From Sphingopyxis sp. (GTDB lineage Bacteria; Pseudomonadota; Alphaproteobacteria; Sphingomonadales; Sphingomonadaceae), in the NCBI RefSeq assembly GCF_019459305.1, contig NZ_JAIBES010000154.1:1-35121 (forward strand): a stretch of DNA of 35,121 nt, in the 5' to 3' direction. Position numbers and translations under genes: made by a program. The notes beneath the pieces were generated by a model that saw nothing but the letters and a program-made list of their open reading frames with translations, was not told the DNA's origin and did not search any database. Below, piece after piece: positions 24,668 through 33,602 of this stretch; position 1 is the stretch's first letter, and every line of letters starts with the position of its first letter.

Positions 24668-24683
24668 GTTGCCTGCCGCGCGA

Positions 24684-26750
24684 TCAGCGCCGCGTGCGCT
24701 TGCCTGCGAGTTCGGCGACCAGCGCCGGGGCGGGCCAGATTTTCTCCAGCCCTTCCTGAATCGCTGCGGTCGATACGACGACCGTCCGGTTCAGCGTGCC
24801 ATCATAGCCGAAATTGCCGCCAAGCGAATGGATATTGCCGTCGAATGCGGTTCCAATGACGCTGCCGTCGCGGGCGATCACCGGCGATCCTGAATTGCCG
24901 CCAATGATGTCGTTGGTGGTAACGAAGTCATAGACGACATTTTTGTCGATGCGGGACTCGGCGTTCACGAATCCGTCGGCGAGCTTGTACGGCAGCTGCC
25001 CCGTCGCGCGGTCGTACGTGCCGCCCATCACGGTGGTTGACGGCACCGGCTTACCGCGCTCGGTCCAACCCTTCACCTGGCCATAAGACAGCCGCAGCGT
25101 GAAGGTCGCATCGGGATAGAGTTTGTCGCCATAGGCGGCGAAGCGCGCCTTGGCGAGCCGCGCCTGCGCCGCGGTGACCGGCGCGTCAAAGTCGCGGTCG
25201 AACGCCGTCTTGATCGCGCGGGCGCGCGGATCGAGCTGGGCAAAGAAGCGGATCATCGGATCGTCCGACGCTGCAATTGCTGCCGCGCCGCCTTCCCACA
25301 ATTGCTTGCGATAGGCAGGGTCGGCGAGCTTGGTTCCTTCGACCAGCCGCTTGCCGAGCGCTCCCGGGCTTTCCTTGCCCAGCAGCGCCTGGATGTCTGC
25401 ATTGTCGGTTCCGAGATATTCGCGCGCCTTGCTCGCCCAGAAACCGACGCCCAATTCTTCCAGCCAGGGATAGGTCGGTACTGGATCGGTTAGCCGCTTT
25501 TCAGTCAGCGGCAGCGCCGAATCGGTGAAACCGGGCAGGCGTTCGTTGTTGGGCTTGGTGCGCTCGGCCGCAGCGCGAACCAGCGTCTGTGCATAACCCG
25601 CCAGCTTCGAATAGGACGCCGGGCCGCGCTCAAGGAATACGCCGTCGAGATAGGTGTCGCGGCGCCCCGCCATCGCTTTGTCGATTTCCGCCCATGGATC
25701 GCCGATGTCGGCATTGCCCTTTGTGCGCGCGCGCAGATCGGCCTCGTCCGCCGCCATCTTGGCCGTAAAGGAGGGATCGTTCAGCGCGCGGAACTGGCCC
25801 GATTGCGCTTTGAAGCTGTTTTCATAGCCGAACAGCGTGTCACCGCCTTCGCGGGTCTTTTCAGGGCTGCCTTCCATCTTGGCGATCAGCCGCCCGCGAT
25901 ATTCGGATGTCAGGATCAGCGTCAGCGGCAGGCGTTCGGAGCGCTGGAATTCGCGCTGGGTTTCGGTCAGTAGGCGCTGGGTCGAGCCGGGGTTGCCGAC
26001 GACAAAGGTGATCTCGCCTTCCTGCGGCGCGCGCGGATTCCATTTGAGGTGGGTTGGCGTCGCCACGGGCTTGCCGTCTTCATAGGCGCGCAGGAACGCG
26101 GCATCCATCGCGTAGCGCGGGAAGTTGAAATTGTCGGGATCGCCGCCAAAGAAAGCGGCCTGAAATTCGGGCGCCCACGCGATGCGGACGTCGCTATATT
26201 TGCGATATTGATACAGCTTGTACTGGCCGCCGCCGAACAGGGTGACGACCTGACAGCGGGTCTTGGCGCGATCGGTGCAGCCCGTGGCCTCGATTTCGGC
26301 AATGCGCGCGTCGCGGGCCTTGACCAGCGCCGCGCCGGTCAACGATCCGATCACGCCCTGGATGTCCCCGGTGACATCGGTGATCGAGGTGACGACTTCG
26401 GCCTGCTGGCCCGGACATTGGCGCTCGCGGGGCCGATCGGCGGCGTTGAAGCCTGCCGTGACCAGATCGTTGTCGGCGGTCGACAGATTCTGCAGGCAGC
26501 TGATGACGCAGTGGTGGTTGGTCAGGATCAGCCCCTCGCTCGAAACGAAGGAGGCCGAACAGCCACCGGTCAGCCGCACCGCCGAAGCCTGAGTCCGATC
26601 CAGCCATTGTTTGTCGGGCGCCCAGCCATAAGTGCTGCGAATTGCGTCGGTCGGCACCCCGTCAAAGGTCCACATGCCTTCGTCGGCAGCGGCGGGGGCG
26701 GTGGCGGCAAAAGTGGCGGCAACGGCAGCTAAAGCAAGAGTCAGGCGCAT
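24684..26750 (-). CDS. S46 family dipeptidyl-peptidase (DPP7/DPP11 type)
   Basis: A 688-residue exported serine peptidase of the S46 family, which releases dipeptides from peptide N-termini in the periplasm or outside. A signal peptide (MRLTLALAAVAATFAATAPA) is followed by EGMWTFDGVP, a family landmark. The chymotrypsin-like catalytic histidine is in LILTNHHCV (about residue 80) and the nucleophile is S620 in IGGNSGSPV. Eighteen residues after the serine the sequence reads FDGN; in this family Gly here marks DPP7-like preference for hydrophobic residues and Arg marks acidic preference (DPP11). The ATG at 26750 has GAGGAA just upstream; one seven codons earlier has no site. Length fits the family (about 700). 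Confidence 0.93.
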   Translation of the reverse strand: MRLTLALAAVAATFAATAPAAADEGMWTFDGVPTDAIRSTYGWAPDKQWLDRTQASAVRLTGGCSASFVSSEGLILTNHHCVISCLQNLSTADNDLVTAGFNAADRPRERQCPGQQAEVVTSITDVTGDIQGVIGSLTGAALVKARDARIAEIEATGCTDRAKTRCQVVTLFGGGQYKLYQYRKYSDVRIAWAPEFQAAFFGGDPDNFNFPRYAMDAAFLRAYEDGKPVATPTHLKWNPRAPQEGEITFVVGNPGSTQRLLTETQREFQRSERLPLTLILTSEYRGRLIAKMEGSPEKTREGGDTLFGYENSFKAQSGQFRALNDPSFTAKMAADEADLRARTKGNADIGDPWAEIDKAMAGRRDTYLDGVFLERGPASYSKLAGYAQTLVRAAAERTKPNNERLPGFTDSALPLTEKRLTDPVPTYPWLEELGVGFWASKAREYLGTDNADIQALLGKESPGALGKRLVEGTKLADPAYRKQLWEGGAAAIAASDDPMIRFFAQLDPRARAIKTAFDRDFDAPVTAAQARLAKARFAAYGDKLYPDATFTLRLSYGQVKGWTERGKPVPSTTVMGGTYDRATGQLPYKLADGFVNAESRIDKNVVYDFVTTNDIIGGNSGSPVIARDGSVIGTAFDGNIHSLGGNFGYDGTLNRTVVVSTAAIQEGLEKIWPAPALVAELAGKRTRR

Positions 26751-27131
26751 AAAGTTCCTCGTCCAAGACATATAGTTTCATCGGACACTAGCGGCGCTCG
26801 CCCGCGCGGCCAAGTGAATATGCATGATGGCAAACGTAGAGCTAATGCCTTTTAACGGCGCGATAAAAATAGGACCGCGCGGGCCTTTCCCACATTGTTC
26901 TGCGGTGCTTCAATCGCCGGTAATATGGCACGGGCGCCCCGCCAATGGCCGTATTCTTCTTGGACGACGCGTCGGCGGCGCCCTTCACGCGCAGCGACTT
27001 CTGGGGGGAAAACGAGTGACAAGCTTGACAAGTTGCGCCGCTCCCTCCGCGCGGCGGGCATGGCGGGCGTTGCGTCGCGGGGGCGGGGCTGCTAGCCGCG
27101 CCCGCGTCATCCCCTCGCCAAAGGTACAGCC
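26751..27131. other. 381-base intergenic region before argG
   Basis: The gap lies between the divergent S46 peptidase and argG genes. Its left third is comparatively AT-rich (around 26815-26875, including GCGATAAAAATAGG) and may hold promoters, but I cannot fix -35/-10 boxes. The right half holds a possible broken small gene (26945-27095, listed separately). No RNA gene or repeat is evident. Confidence 0.5.
26945..27095 (+). other. Possible small gene broken by a frameshift in a G6 run
   Basis: From the ATG at 26945, 24 codons run to a TGA at 27017-27019; 22 of the 24 end in G or C, as in the real genes here. The peptide is MAVFFLDDASAAPFTRSDFW and then GENE. Removing one G from the GGGGGG run at 27003-27008 joins this to the next frame, which continues GKTSDKLDKLRRSLRAAGMA and ends at 27095, also with mostly G/C third bases. 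The joined product would have about 49 residues. I do not recognise it. It could be a sequencing error, a decayed gene or chance. It ends 36 bases before argG. Confidence 0.3.
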
Positions 27132-28349
27132 ATGTCCGATTCCATAAAGCGCGTCGTCCTCGCCTATTCGGGCGGTCTCGATACCAGCGTCATCCTGAAG
27201 TGGCTGCAGGTTACCTATGGCTGCGAAGTGGTGACCTTTACCGCTGACCTCGGGCAAGGCGAGGAACTTGAACCCGCGCGCGCCAAGGCCGAGCTGATGG
27301 GGATCAAGCCCGAGCATATTTATATCGACGATCTGAAAGAGGAATTCGTCCGCGACTTCGTCTTCCCGATGATGCGCGCCAATGCGCGGTACGAGGGCGA
27401 TTACCTGCTTGGTACCAGCATCGCGCGGCCGCTGATTTCGAAGCGGCTGGTCGAGATCGCCAGGGAAACCGGCGCCGACGCCGTGGCACACGGCGCGACG
27501 GGGAAGGGCAATGATCAGGTCCGGTTCGAGCTGTCGGCCTATGCGCTGAACCCCGACATCAAGGTGATCGCGCCGTGGCGCGAATGGGATCTGACCAGCC
27601 GCACCGCGCTGATCGCCTGGGCCGAACAGCACCAGATTCCGGTGCCGAAGGACAAGCGCGGCGAAAGCCCGTTTTCGACCGACGCCAATTTGCTGCACAC
27701 CTCGAGTGAGGGCAAGGTGCTCGAAAATCCGTGGGATGAGACCCCGGACTATGTCTATTCGCGCACCGTCAATCCGGAGGATGCGCCCGACACCCCTGAA
27801 TATATCACCGTCGATTTCGAGCGCGGTGATGGCGTCGCGCTGAACGGGCAGGCGATGTCGCCTGCAACCTTGCTTGCGGCGCTCAACGACCTTGGCCGCA
27901 AGCACGGCATTGGCCGCCTCGACCTCGTCGAGAACCGCTTCGTCGGCATGAAGTCGCGCGGCATGTACGAGACGCCAGGCGGCGAGATTTACGCGCGCGC
28001 CCATCGCGGTATCGAAAGCATCACCCTCGATCGCGGCGCCGCGCATCTCAAAGACGAGCTGATGCCGAAATATGCCGAGCTCATCTACAACGGTTTCTGG
28101 TTCGCCCCCGAGCGCGAAATGCTGCAGGCGGCGATCGACCATAGCCAGGAAAAGGTCAGCGGCACCGTCCGGCTCAAGCTCTACAAGGGCAATGCGAACG
28201 TCGTCGGCCGCAAGTCGCCGAATAGCCTATACAGCGAACGCCATGTGACGTTCGAGGATGACGCCGGCGCCTATGACCAGAAGGATGCTGCGGGCTTCAT
28301 CAAGCTCAACGCGCTGCGCCTGAAGCTGCTCGCCAAACGCGATCGATAG
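27132..28349 (+). CDS. argG: Argininosuccinate synthase
   Basis: A 405-residue cytosolic enzyme that joins citrulline and aspartate with ATP to make argininosuccinate, the penultimate step of arginine synthesis. The ATP-pyrophosphatase loop is AYSGGLDTS (11-19). Other hallmarks are [40 protein letters not shown] and [18 protein letters not shown]. Length is typical of the short ArgG class. The ATG at 27132 has an AAAGG site. The glycine-rich membrane protein gene begins 10 bases after the stop. No other arginine gene is present. Confidence 0.98.
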   Translation: MSDSIKRVVLAYSGGLDTSVILKWLQVTYGCEVVTFTADLGQGEELEPARAKAELMGIKPEHIYIDDLKEEFVRDFVFPMMRANARYEGDYLLGTSIARPLISKRLVEIARETGADAVAHGATGKGNDQVRFELSAYALNPDIKVIAPWREWDLTSRTALIAWAEQHQIPVPKDKRGESPFSTDANLLHTSSEGKVLENPWDETPDYVYSRTVNPEDAPDTPEYITVDFERGDGVALNGQAMSPATLLAALNDLGRKHGIGRLDLVENRFVGMKSRGMYETPGGEIYARAHRGIESITLDRGAAHLKDELMPKYAELIYNGFWFAPEREMLQAAIDHSQEKVSGTVRLKLYKGNANVVGRKSPNSLYSERHVTFEDDAGAYDQKDAAGFIKLNALRLKLLAKRDR

Positions 28350-28359
28350 GAAGACGCCG

Positions 28360-29115
28360 ATGCGCTTGTTCGATTTTTCGTCATGGCAAAGCATCGGGAC
28401 GACATTGCTGGGGCTGGCGCTTTTCACCCTGATCGGGGTCGGCATCCGGCTGATGGTGATGATGACCATCCAGCAGCGCCGCGAACGGATGAACCGCCAG
28501 ATCAACGAGCGGCTGCGCACGTTGATGGCGGCGTACAAGACGCTGGGCGGTTCCTTCACCGGTGACCTGACGGTCGATCCGCGGCATCTACGCGATAGGC
28601 GGCGAGCTGTGCCCGTCGAGGGCGAGGCCGCGCCGCCGATCGACTTGTCGGGCGAAGCTGCGAACGGCGATTCGAGCGAAGGCGAATCGGACCGACCACG
28701 CCGGATCCGCGATGCGGTCGAAGCGGCGCTGTCCGACATCATCCTGCTCGGCACCGAAGACCAGGTGCGGCTAGCCAGCCGCGCCGCGCGCGAACTGGCT
28801 GATGGGCGGCCCGTGCATGTTCACGACCTGGTGATCGCGCTGCGCGATTTCATTCGTCAGGCGCTCGATCTCGATCCGGTGCCTGACGACGTTGTCATCC
28901 CGTTGCAAGGTCCGACCCGCCCATCGAGCGGCGGCGGCAAGGGCGGCGGTTCGGGGCGCGATCGAGGAGGCGGCGGCGGTGGACGCGGTGGCGGGATGAG
29001 CGGCGGCGGGGTCGGTATGGCCGGCGGGCTTGGTGTCGCCGGGGGTGCAACAATTGCCGGGGGGGCTGCTGATGCGGCGGGCGGTGAGGCTGTCAATGAA
29101 ACGCAACCAAAATGA
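28360..29115 (+). CDS. Uncharacterised membrane protein with glycine-rich tail
   Basis: I do not recognise this 251-residue protein. It has one N-terminal membrane helix (about 13-35), then a basic stretch (QQRRERMNRQINERLRTLM) facing the cytosol by the positive-inside rule. A linker rich in Asp/Glu/Ser (about 85-115) leads into a compact helical region (RIRDAVEAALSDIILLGTED to about LDLDPVPDDV). Residues about 190-246 are extremely rich in glycine with Arg, Ser and Met, so probably disordered. AGGAAG at the end of argG gives a good ribosome site. Its place behind argG looks like co-transcription, but no role in arginine metabolism is suggested. Confidence 0.8.
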   Translation: MRLFDFSSWQSIGTTLLGLALFTLIGVGIRLMVMMTIQQRRERMNRQINERLRTLMAAYKTLGGSFTGDLTVDPRHLRDRRRAVPVEGEAAPPIDLSGEAANGDSSEGESDRPRRIRDAVEAALSDIILLGTEDQVRLASRAARELADGRPVHVHDLVIALRDFIRQALDLDPVPDDVVIPLQGPTRPSSGGGKGGGSGRDRGGGGGGRGGGMSGGGVGMAGGLGVAGGATIAGGAADAAGGEAVNETQPK

Positions 29116-29156
29116 AGGGTTAGCATGACAGACGGACCTACGCTAAGGCGCGATTC

Positions 29157-30167
29157 GTGACCGCGACCCGCTTTTTCTCCGACAATGCTGCAACGGTTCA
29201 TCCGGTGGTGATGGAAGCGATGGCGGCTGCCAACCATGTCGACACCGCTTATGACGGCGATGCGCTGAGCCAGTCGCTCGACGCGAACTTTTCTGAGTTG
29301 TTCGAGACGGACTGCGAGGTCGTGTGGATCCCCACCGGCACCGCCGCGAACAGCATCATCCTCGCCCATTTTGTCCGGCCGTGGCAGGGCATCCTCTGTT
29401 ACGAGGAAGCGCATATCGAGGTCGATGAGTGCGGCGCCCCGACCTTTTATTCGGGCGGTGCCAAGCTGATGACACTGCCCGGGCGCGGCGCCAAGATCGA
29501 CGCCGAAGCGTTGAAAGCGCGGATTGCGGGGATTCGCAAAGATGTCCATCAGGTCCAGCCCGCGGCGATCAGCATCACCAACGCGACCGAATATGGCCTC
29601 GTCTGGCGCGCCGACGAGATTGGCGAGATCAGCCAGATTGCGCGCGCCAATGGCATGAAACTGCATATGGACGGCGCCCGCTTCGCCAATGCCGTCGCTT
29701 ATTTGGATTGCGCCCCTGCCGACGTGACCTGGCGCGCCGGGGTCGATGCGCTGTCGTTCGGCTTCACCAAAAATGGCGCGATGATGGCTGAGGCGATCGT
29801 CTTTTTCGGTGGCAGCGGCGGGCCGGGCGTGCGCGAGCTCAAGAAGCGCGGCGGCCATTTGCTCAGCAAGGGGCGGTTCGTGGCGGCGCAGATTCGCGCA
29901 ATGCTGAACAATGACCTGTGGCTCGACAACGCCCGTGCCGCCAACGCCGGGGCAGCGACCCTTGCGGCGGCGTGCGGCGACCGGCTGATGCACCCGGTCG
30001 AGGCGAACGAGTTGTTCGTGCGCCTGACCGCCGCCGAAGCCGCAAAACTGCGCGGCGCCGGGTTCGATTTTTACGACTGGGGCGAAGGCGCGGCGCGTCT
30101 GGTCGTCAGCTGGGATCAAGACGCCGACGCAGTCGCGCCGTTTGCGGCCGCGATCGCGGCGCTATGA
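29157..30167 (+). CDS. Threonine aldolase family PLP enzyme
   Basis: A 336-residue fold-type I PLP enzyme of the threonine aldolase / beta-eliminating lyase family (PF01212), which typically splits L-threonine or allo-threonine into glycine and acetaldehyde. The PLP lysine is K205 in SFGFTKNGAMMAEA. The aspartate that holds the cofactor is D172 in LHMDGARFANA. The N-terminus RFFSDNAATVHPVVMEAM and the PTGTAANSIIL loop also fit. The start is GTG at 29157 with AAGG upstream; an ATG at 29125 is out of frame. Its stop overlaps the start of the exporter gene as ATGA. Stereo-specificity cannot be read from the sequence. Confidence 0.91.
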   Translation: MTATRFFSDNAATVHPVVMEAMAAANHVDTAYDGDALSQSLDANFSELFETDCEVVWIPTGTAANSIILAHFVRPWQGILCYEEAHIEVDECGAPTFYSGGAKLMTLPGRGAKIDAEALKARIAGIRKDVHQVQPAAISITNATEYGLVWRADEIGEISQIARANGMKLHMDGARFANAVAYLDCAPADVTWRAGVDALSFGFTKNGAMMAEAIVFFGGSGGPGVRELKKRGGHLLSKGRFVAAQIRAMLNNDLWLDNARAANAGAATLAAACGDRLMHPVEANELFVRLTAAEAAKLRGAGFDFYDWGEGAARLVVSWDQDADAVAPFAAAIAAL

Positions 30168-31117
30168 GCGCGCCGCCGAGCCTGCTGACGCCGCGCGTAT
30201 TATTACCCTTTCTCTTCGTCACCCTGATCTGGGGATCGACGTGGATCGTGATCACCGGGCAGCTAGGCGTCGTTCCGCCCAGCTGGTCGGTCGCTTACCG
30301 CTTTTTCGTCGGCGCCGCCGCGATGTTCGCTTATGCGGCGTGGCGCGGCGAACGGTTGACGCTGTCGGGGTACGGTTGGGGATTTGCCGCCTTGCTGGGG
30401 ACGGCCCAGTTCGCGTTCAATTTTAACTTCGTCTATCGCGCCGAACTTCACATCACCTCGGGACTAGTCGCGGTGCTGTTCGCGCTCTTGATCGTCCCCA
30501 ACACCTTGCTCGGGCGCGTGTTCCTGAAGACCAAGGTCGAGGGCCGTTTCCTGCTCGGCGCCGGGATCGCGATCGTCGGGGTGGGGATGATGATCCTTCA
30601 GGAATATCGCGCCGCCGCCGTTGGTGCTGCCGAAGTGCTGATCGGCACCGCGCTGACCCTATGCGGCGTTATGAGCGCATCTGCTTCCAATGTGATGCAA
30701 GGGAGCAACATCGCGCGCGCGCAGTCGATGGTGGTGATGATCGCCTGGGCGATGCTGTTTGGTGCAGTGGGCGACGCCGTTTTCGCATGGGTGACCATCG
30801 GCCCGCCGGTGATCGAGCCGACATCCGCCTATCTAGTCGGTGTGCTGTATTTGGGGGTCATTGCCAGCGCGGTGACCTTCCCGCTGTACTTCAACATCAT
30901 CCGCGCCGTCGGGCCGGGGCAGGCGGCATGGTCGAGCGTGCTGATCCCGATCATCGCGATGGGCTTTTCGACGATATTCGAAGGGTATCGCTGGGCGCCG
31001 CTGTCGATCGGTGGCGGCGTGGTTGCGCTGATCGGGCTGGTGATCGCGGTGGCCAAGCGGCCCGAGCGGCCTTCGGTCAGCGGGAACATGGTAGCGGTTC
31101 CGGTCGACGCCGATTAG
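30164..31117 (+). CDS. DMT-family (EamA) transporter, probable metabolite exporter
   Basis: A 317-residue inner-membrane protein with ten predicted helices in two EamA repeats (about 9-138 and 155-293). The opening LLPFLFVTLIWGSTWIVITG is the classic EamA start with the WGS motif. The second repeat ends in GPGQAAWSSVLIPIIAMGFS and the C-terminal GGGVVALIGLVIAVAKRPE. The ATG at 30164 overlaps the threonine aldolase stop as ATGA, so both proteins are made together. RhtA-type DMT proteins export threonine and homoserine, so an amino-acid substrate is a reasonable guess, but only a guess. It converges on murA, 9 bases apart. Confidence 0.91.
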   Translation: MSAPPSLLTPRVLLPFLFVTLIWGSTWIVITGQLGVVPPSWSVAYRFFVGAAAMFAYAAWRGERLTLSGYGWGFAALLGTAQFAFNFNFVYRAELHITSGLVAVLFALLIVPNTLLGRVFLKTKVEGRFLLGAGIAIVGVGMMILQEYRAAAVGAAEVLIGTALTLCGVMSASASNVMQGSNIARAQSMVVMIAWAMLFGAVGDAVFAWVTIGPPVIEPTSAYLVGVLYLGVIASAVTFPLYFNIIRAVGPGQAAWSSVLIPIIAMGFSTIFEGYRWAPLSIGGGVVALIGLVIAVAKRPERPSVSGNMVAVPVDAD

Positions 31118-31126
31118 CGCCAGACG

Positions 31127-32410
31127 CTAACCCGCGCTGATCCGTTCGATGTCGGCGCCGACCGCCTGAAGTTTCTCTTCGAGTCGTTCGTAGCCGCGAT
31201 CGAGGTGATAGACGCGGTTGACCTCGGTCGTCCCTTGCGCTGCCAGACCGGCAATGATCAGGCTCATCGAGGCGCGCAGGTCGGTCGCCATCACCGGCGC
31301 GCCGACGAGGTGGTCGACGCCGCGCACCACGGCGCTGCGACCGCGCACATCAATGTCGCAGCCCATGCGCGCCAGTTCGGGGACGTGCATATAACGGTTC
31401 TCAAAGATCGTTTCGGTGAACAGGCTGGCGCCCTTGCCGAGGGTCGCCATCGCCATGAACTGCGCCTGCATGTCGGTGGCGAAGCCGGGATAAGGCGCGG
31501 TCGACAGCGTGACAGGTTCGGCGCGGCCCGACATGGCGACGCGAATGCCACTCTTGGTTTCCTCGACTGTGGCGCCTGCCTGACGCAGTGCGCTCAGCGT
31601 CGCTTCCATTTCGCTGGCCTTGGCGCCGACCAGTTCGACATCGCCCTCGGTGATCACCGCGGCGCAGGCATAGCTGCCCGCTTCGATACGGTCGGCCATG
31701 ACGCGGTACGTCGCGCCGTGCAGGCGATCGACGCCCTCGATGATGAGCGTTTCGGTACCGATGCCGTCGATATGCGCGCCCATCGCAACCAGGCAGTTGC
31801 ACAGGTCGACAATCTCGGGCTCGCGCGCGGCGTTCTCGAGCACGCAAGTGCCTTTGGCCAGTGACGCCGCCATCAGCGCATTTTCGGTCGCGCCGACGGA
31901 GACGACGGGAAAGGTGAACTTGCCGCCCGCAAGGCGTCCGCCGGGGGCGACGGCCTTCACATAGCCCGAGGTCAGCTCGATCTGGGCGCCAAAAGCTTCG
32001 AGGGCTTTTAGGTGCAGGTCGATCGGGCGGTTACCGATCGCGCAGCCGCCGGGCAGTGACACCGTCGCCTCACCAGCGCGCGCGAGCAGCGGCCCGAGCA
32101 CGAGGATCGAAGCGCGCATCTTGCGCACGATGTCGTAGGGCGCGACGGTCGATGTGAGCGTCGTCGTCCGCGCGGTCATCACGCGGCCGAAATCTTCGGG
32201 CCGCGACCCCTCGATCGTCGTCGAGCAACCGAGCTGGTTGAGCAAGTGGCCAAAGCCGTCGACATCGGCGAGCCGCGGCAGGTTGCGCAGGGTCAGCGGC
32301 TCGTCGGTGAGCAGCGCGCACGGCAGCAGGGTCAGCGCCGCATTCTTGGCGCCGGAGATGGGGATACGGCCCTTGAGTCGCTGGCCGCCGCGAATGACGA
32401 TTTGATCCAT
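31127..32410 (-). CDS. murA: UDP-N-acetylglucosamine 1-carboxyvinyltransferase
   Basis: A 427-residue cytosolic enzyme for the first committed step of peptidoglycan synthesis: transfer of enolpyruvate from phosphoenolpyruvate to UDP-GlcNAc. K22 in SGAKNAAL and the catalytic cysteine C123 in [16 protein letters not shown] are present; the cysteine (E. coli C115) is the residue bound by fosfomycin, so the enzyme is of the sensitive type. The second-domain landmarks [21 protein letters not shown] and [16 protein letters not shown] are clear. The gene is divergent from the DUF3011 gene (146 bases) and apparently monocistronic. It is essential in most bacteria. Confidence 0.98.
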   Translation of the reverse strand: MDQIVIRGGQRLKGRIPISGAKNAALTLLPCALLTDEPLTLRNLPRLADVDGFGHLLNQLGCSTTIEGSRPEDFGRVMTARTTTLTSTVAPYDIVRKMRASILVLGPLLARAGEATVSLPGGCAIGNRPIDLHLKALEAFGAQIELTSGYVKAVAPGGRLAGGKFTFPVVSVGATENALMAASLAKGTCVLENAAREPEIVDLCNCLVAMGAHIDGIGTETLIIEGVDRLHGATYRVMADRIEAGSYACAAVITEGDVELVGAKASEMEATLSALRQAGATVEETKSGIRVAMSGRAEPVTLSTAPYPGFATDMQAQFMAMATLGKGASLFTETIFENRYMHVPELARMGCDIDVRGRSAVVRGVDHLVGAPVMATDLRASMSLIIAGLAAQGTTEVNRVYHLDRGYERLEEKLQAVGADIERISAG

Positions 32411-32556
32411 CGGCTGTCTTTAGCGCACGGGCGCAGGCGCGCAAGCGCGCACCTTTCGCCGTGGCTTTCCGGTTGGAAATGTGAAACTGTCGCGGCTGGG
32501 TTAGAGTTCTGCAAAGGCAGTGCGAACCGAGCAGACTTTTCAGGGGGGAGAAGGTC

Positions 32557-33555
32557 ATGCGTAATAGTCTCGTCACGATCGCTACGTCGTCGGCATTGAT
32601 CGCCAGCCAGCTGGTTGTCCCGGCGATGCCGCAGTCAACCTACCCCTATCCGCAGCCAGGTGGGCCACAGATACAGCCGCCGCGACCGGGGTATCAGGGC
32701 TATGCGGGAACGCTCCGCTGTGAATCGCGGAATAACAAGATCCAGCGCTGCAACGTCCGCACTGACAATCGCGTCGATCTGTTGCGCGTGATCGGCGGTG
32801 GCTGTTCGAAGGGGCGCGATTGGGGGTTCACTGCAAACCAGATCTGGGTGTCGGGCGGCTGCCGCGCCGAATTCGGTTTTGGCTATGCGAGCGGCGGTGG
32901 TTATCCGACGCCCTTGCCGCAACCTGTCGATGATTATGCCGGAACGCTGCGCTGTGAATCGCGCAGCAATCGCTATGAGCAATGCAATGTCCCCACCAGC
33001 AACCGCGTCGATCGGCTGCGCAAGCTCGGCGGCAAATGCAACGCCGGGCGGCAGTGGGGTTACACCAACGATTATATCTGGGTGAACAACGGCTGCCGCG
33101 CGGAATTTGGCTATGGGTACCGCAATGTGCGGCCGATCGAGCGCGAAAAGAACAAGGGGCCGAGCACCGGACTGATCATTGGCGGCATCGTGGTGGCTGG
33201 CGGTTTGCTGGCATTGCTCGCCAGCCAGAAGAAAAAGAAGGCCGAAACCGCAGCGCCTGACAGCGGCGAGGCGACATATCCCGCCGGTCCGCCAGCGAAG
33301 TTGAGCGCCAATCTGAGCGGCTTGCCGAGCGCGTCCCGCCCGTCGGTGCAGAATTGCATGACTGATGCGGCGCGGCAGATCGGGGTGACTGGCGGCACGC
33401 GTCTGTCTTATGACAAGCTGGTCTCGCTCGAACAGGGCAATGGCGGCTGGCGGATCCGTGCGGCGATGACCGCGACCTACCCCGACGGCGCGCGTCCGAT
33501 CGAAATCTATTGCCGCGCGACGCCGAGCGACATCATTCAACTAGATTTCAGCTGA
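32557..33555 (+). CDS. Exported protein with two DUF3011 repeats
   Basis: A 332-residue protein. A signal peptide (about 1-26) is followed by a Pro/Gln/Tyr-rich linker. Two DUF3011 units of 62 residues lie at 49-110 and 127-188; both open with YAGTLRCESR and close with GCRAEFG plus FGY or YGY, with four cysteines each at matching places. A single membrane helix follows (about 203-222, GLIIGGIVVAGGLLALLAS) with a KKKK stop, then a C-terminal domain with two cysteines (NCMTDAARQIG, IEIYCRATPSD). The repeats are therefore probably outside the membrane and disulfide-bonded. DUF3011 has no known function. A GGGGAGAAGG site precedes the ATG. Confidence 0.86.
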   Translation: MRNSLVTIATSSALIASQLVVPAMPQSTYPYPQPGGPQIQPPRPGYQGYAGTLRCESRNNKIQRCNVRTDNRVDLLRVIGGGCSKGRDWGFTANQIWVSGGCRAEFGFGYASGGGYPTPLPQPVDDYAGTLRCESRSNRYEQCNVPTSNRVDRLRKLGGKCNAGRQWGYTNDYIWVNNGCRAEFGYGYRNVRPIEREKNKGPSTGLIIGGIVVAGGLLALLASQKKKKAETAAPDSGEATYPAGPPAKLSANLSGLPSASRPSVQNCMTDAARQIGVTGGTRLSYDKLVSLEQGNGGWRIRAAMTATYPDGARPIEIYCRATPSDIIQLDFS

Positions 33556-33569
33556 GGCAAGAGGCGGCT

Positions 33570-33589
33570 GCCCCCGCGTGAGCGAGGGC
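33570..33589. terminator. Hairpin between converging DUF3011 and isomerase genes
   Basis: GCCCCCGC (33570-33577) pairs with GCGAGGGC (33582-33589) with one mismatch and the 4-base loop GTGA, inside the 47-base gap between two converging stops. No T run follows, so its role as a terminator is only suggested by position. Confidence 0.3.
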
Positions 33590-33602
33590 GGCGAGGTGAT
33601 AG

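Noticed and set aside
32437..32450. GCGCGCAAGCGCGC inverted repeat between murA and the DUF3011 gene
   Set aside because: Pure alternating GC of this length is common in such GC-rich DNA, and it has no T tract or fixed spacing to a promoter, so neither terminator nor operator can be supported.
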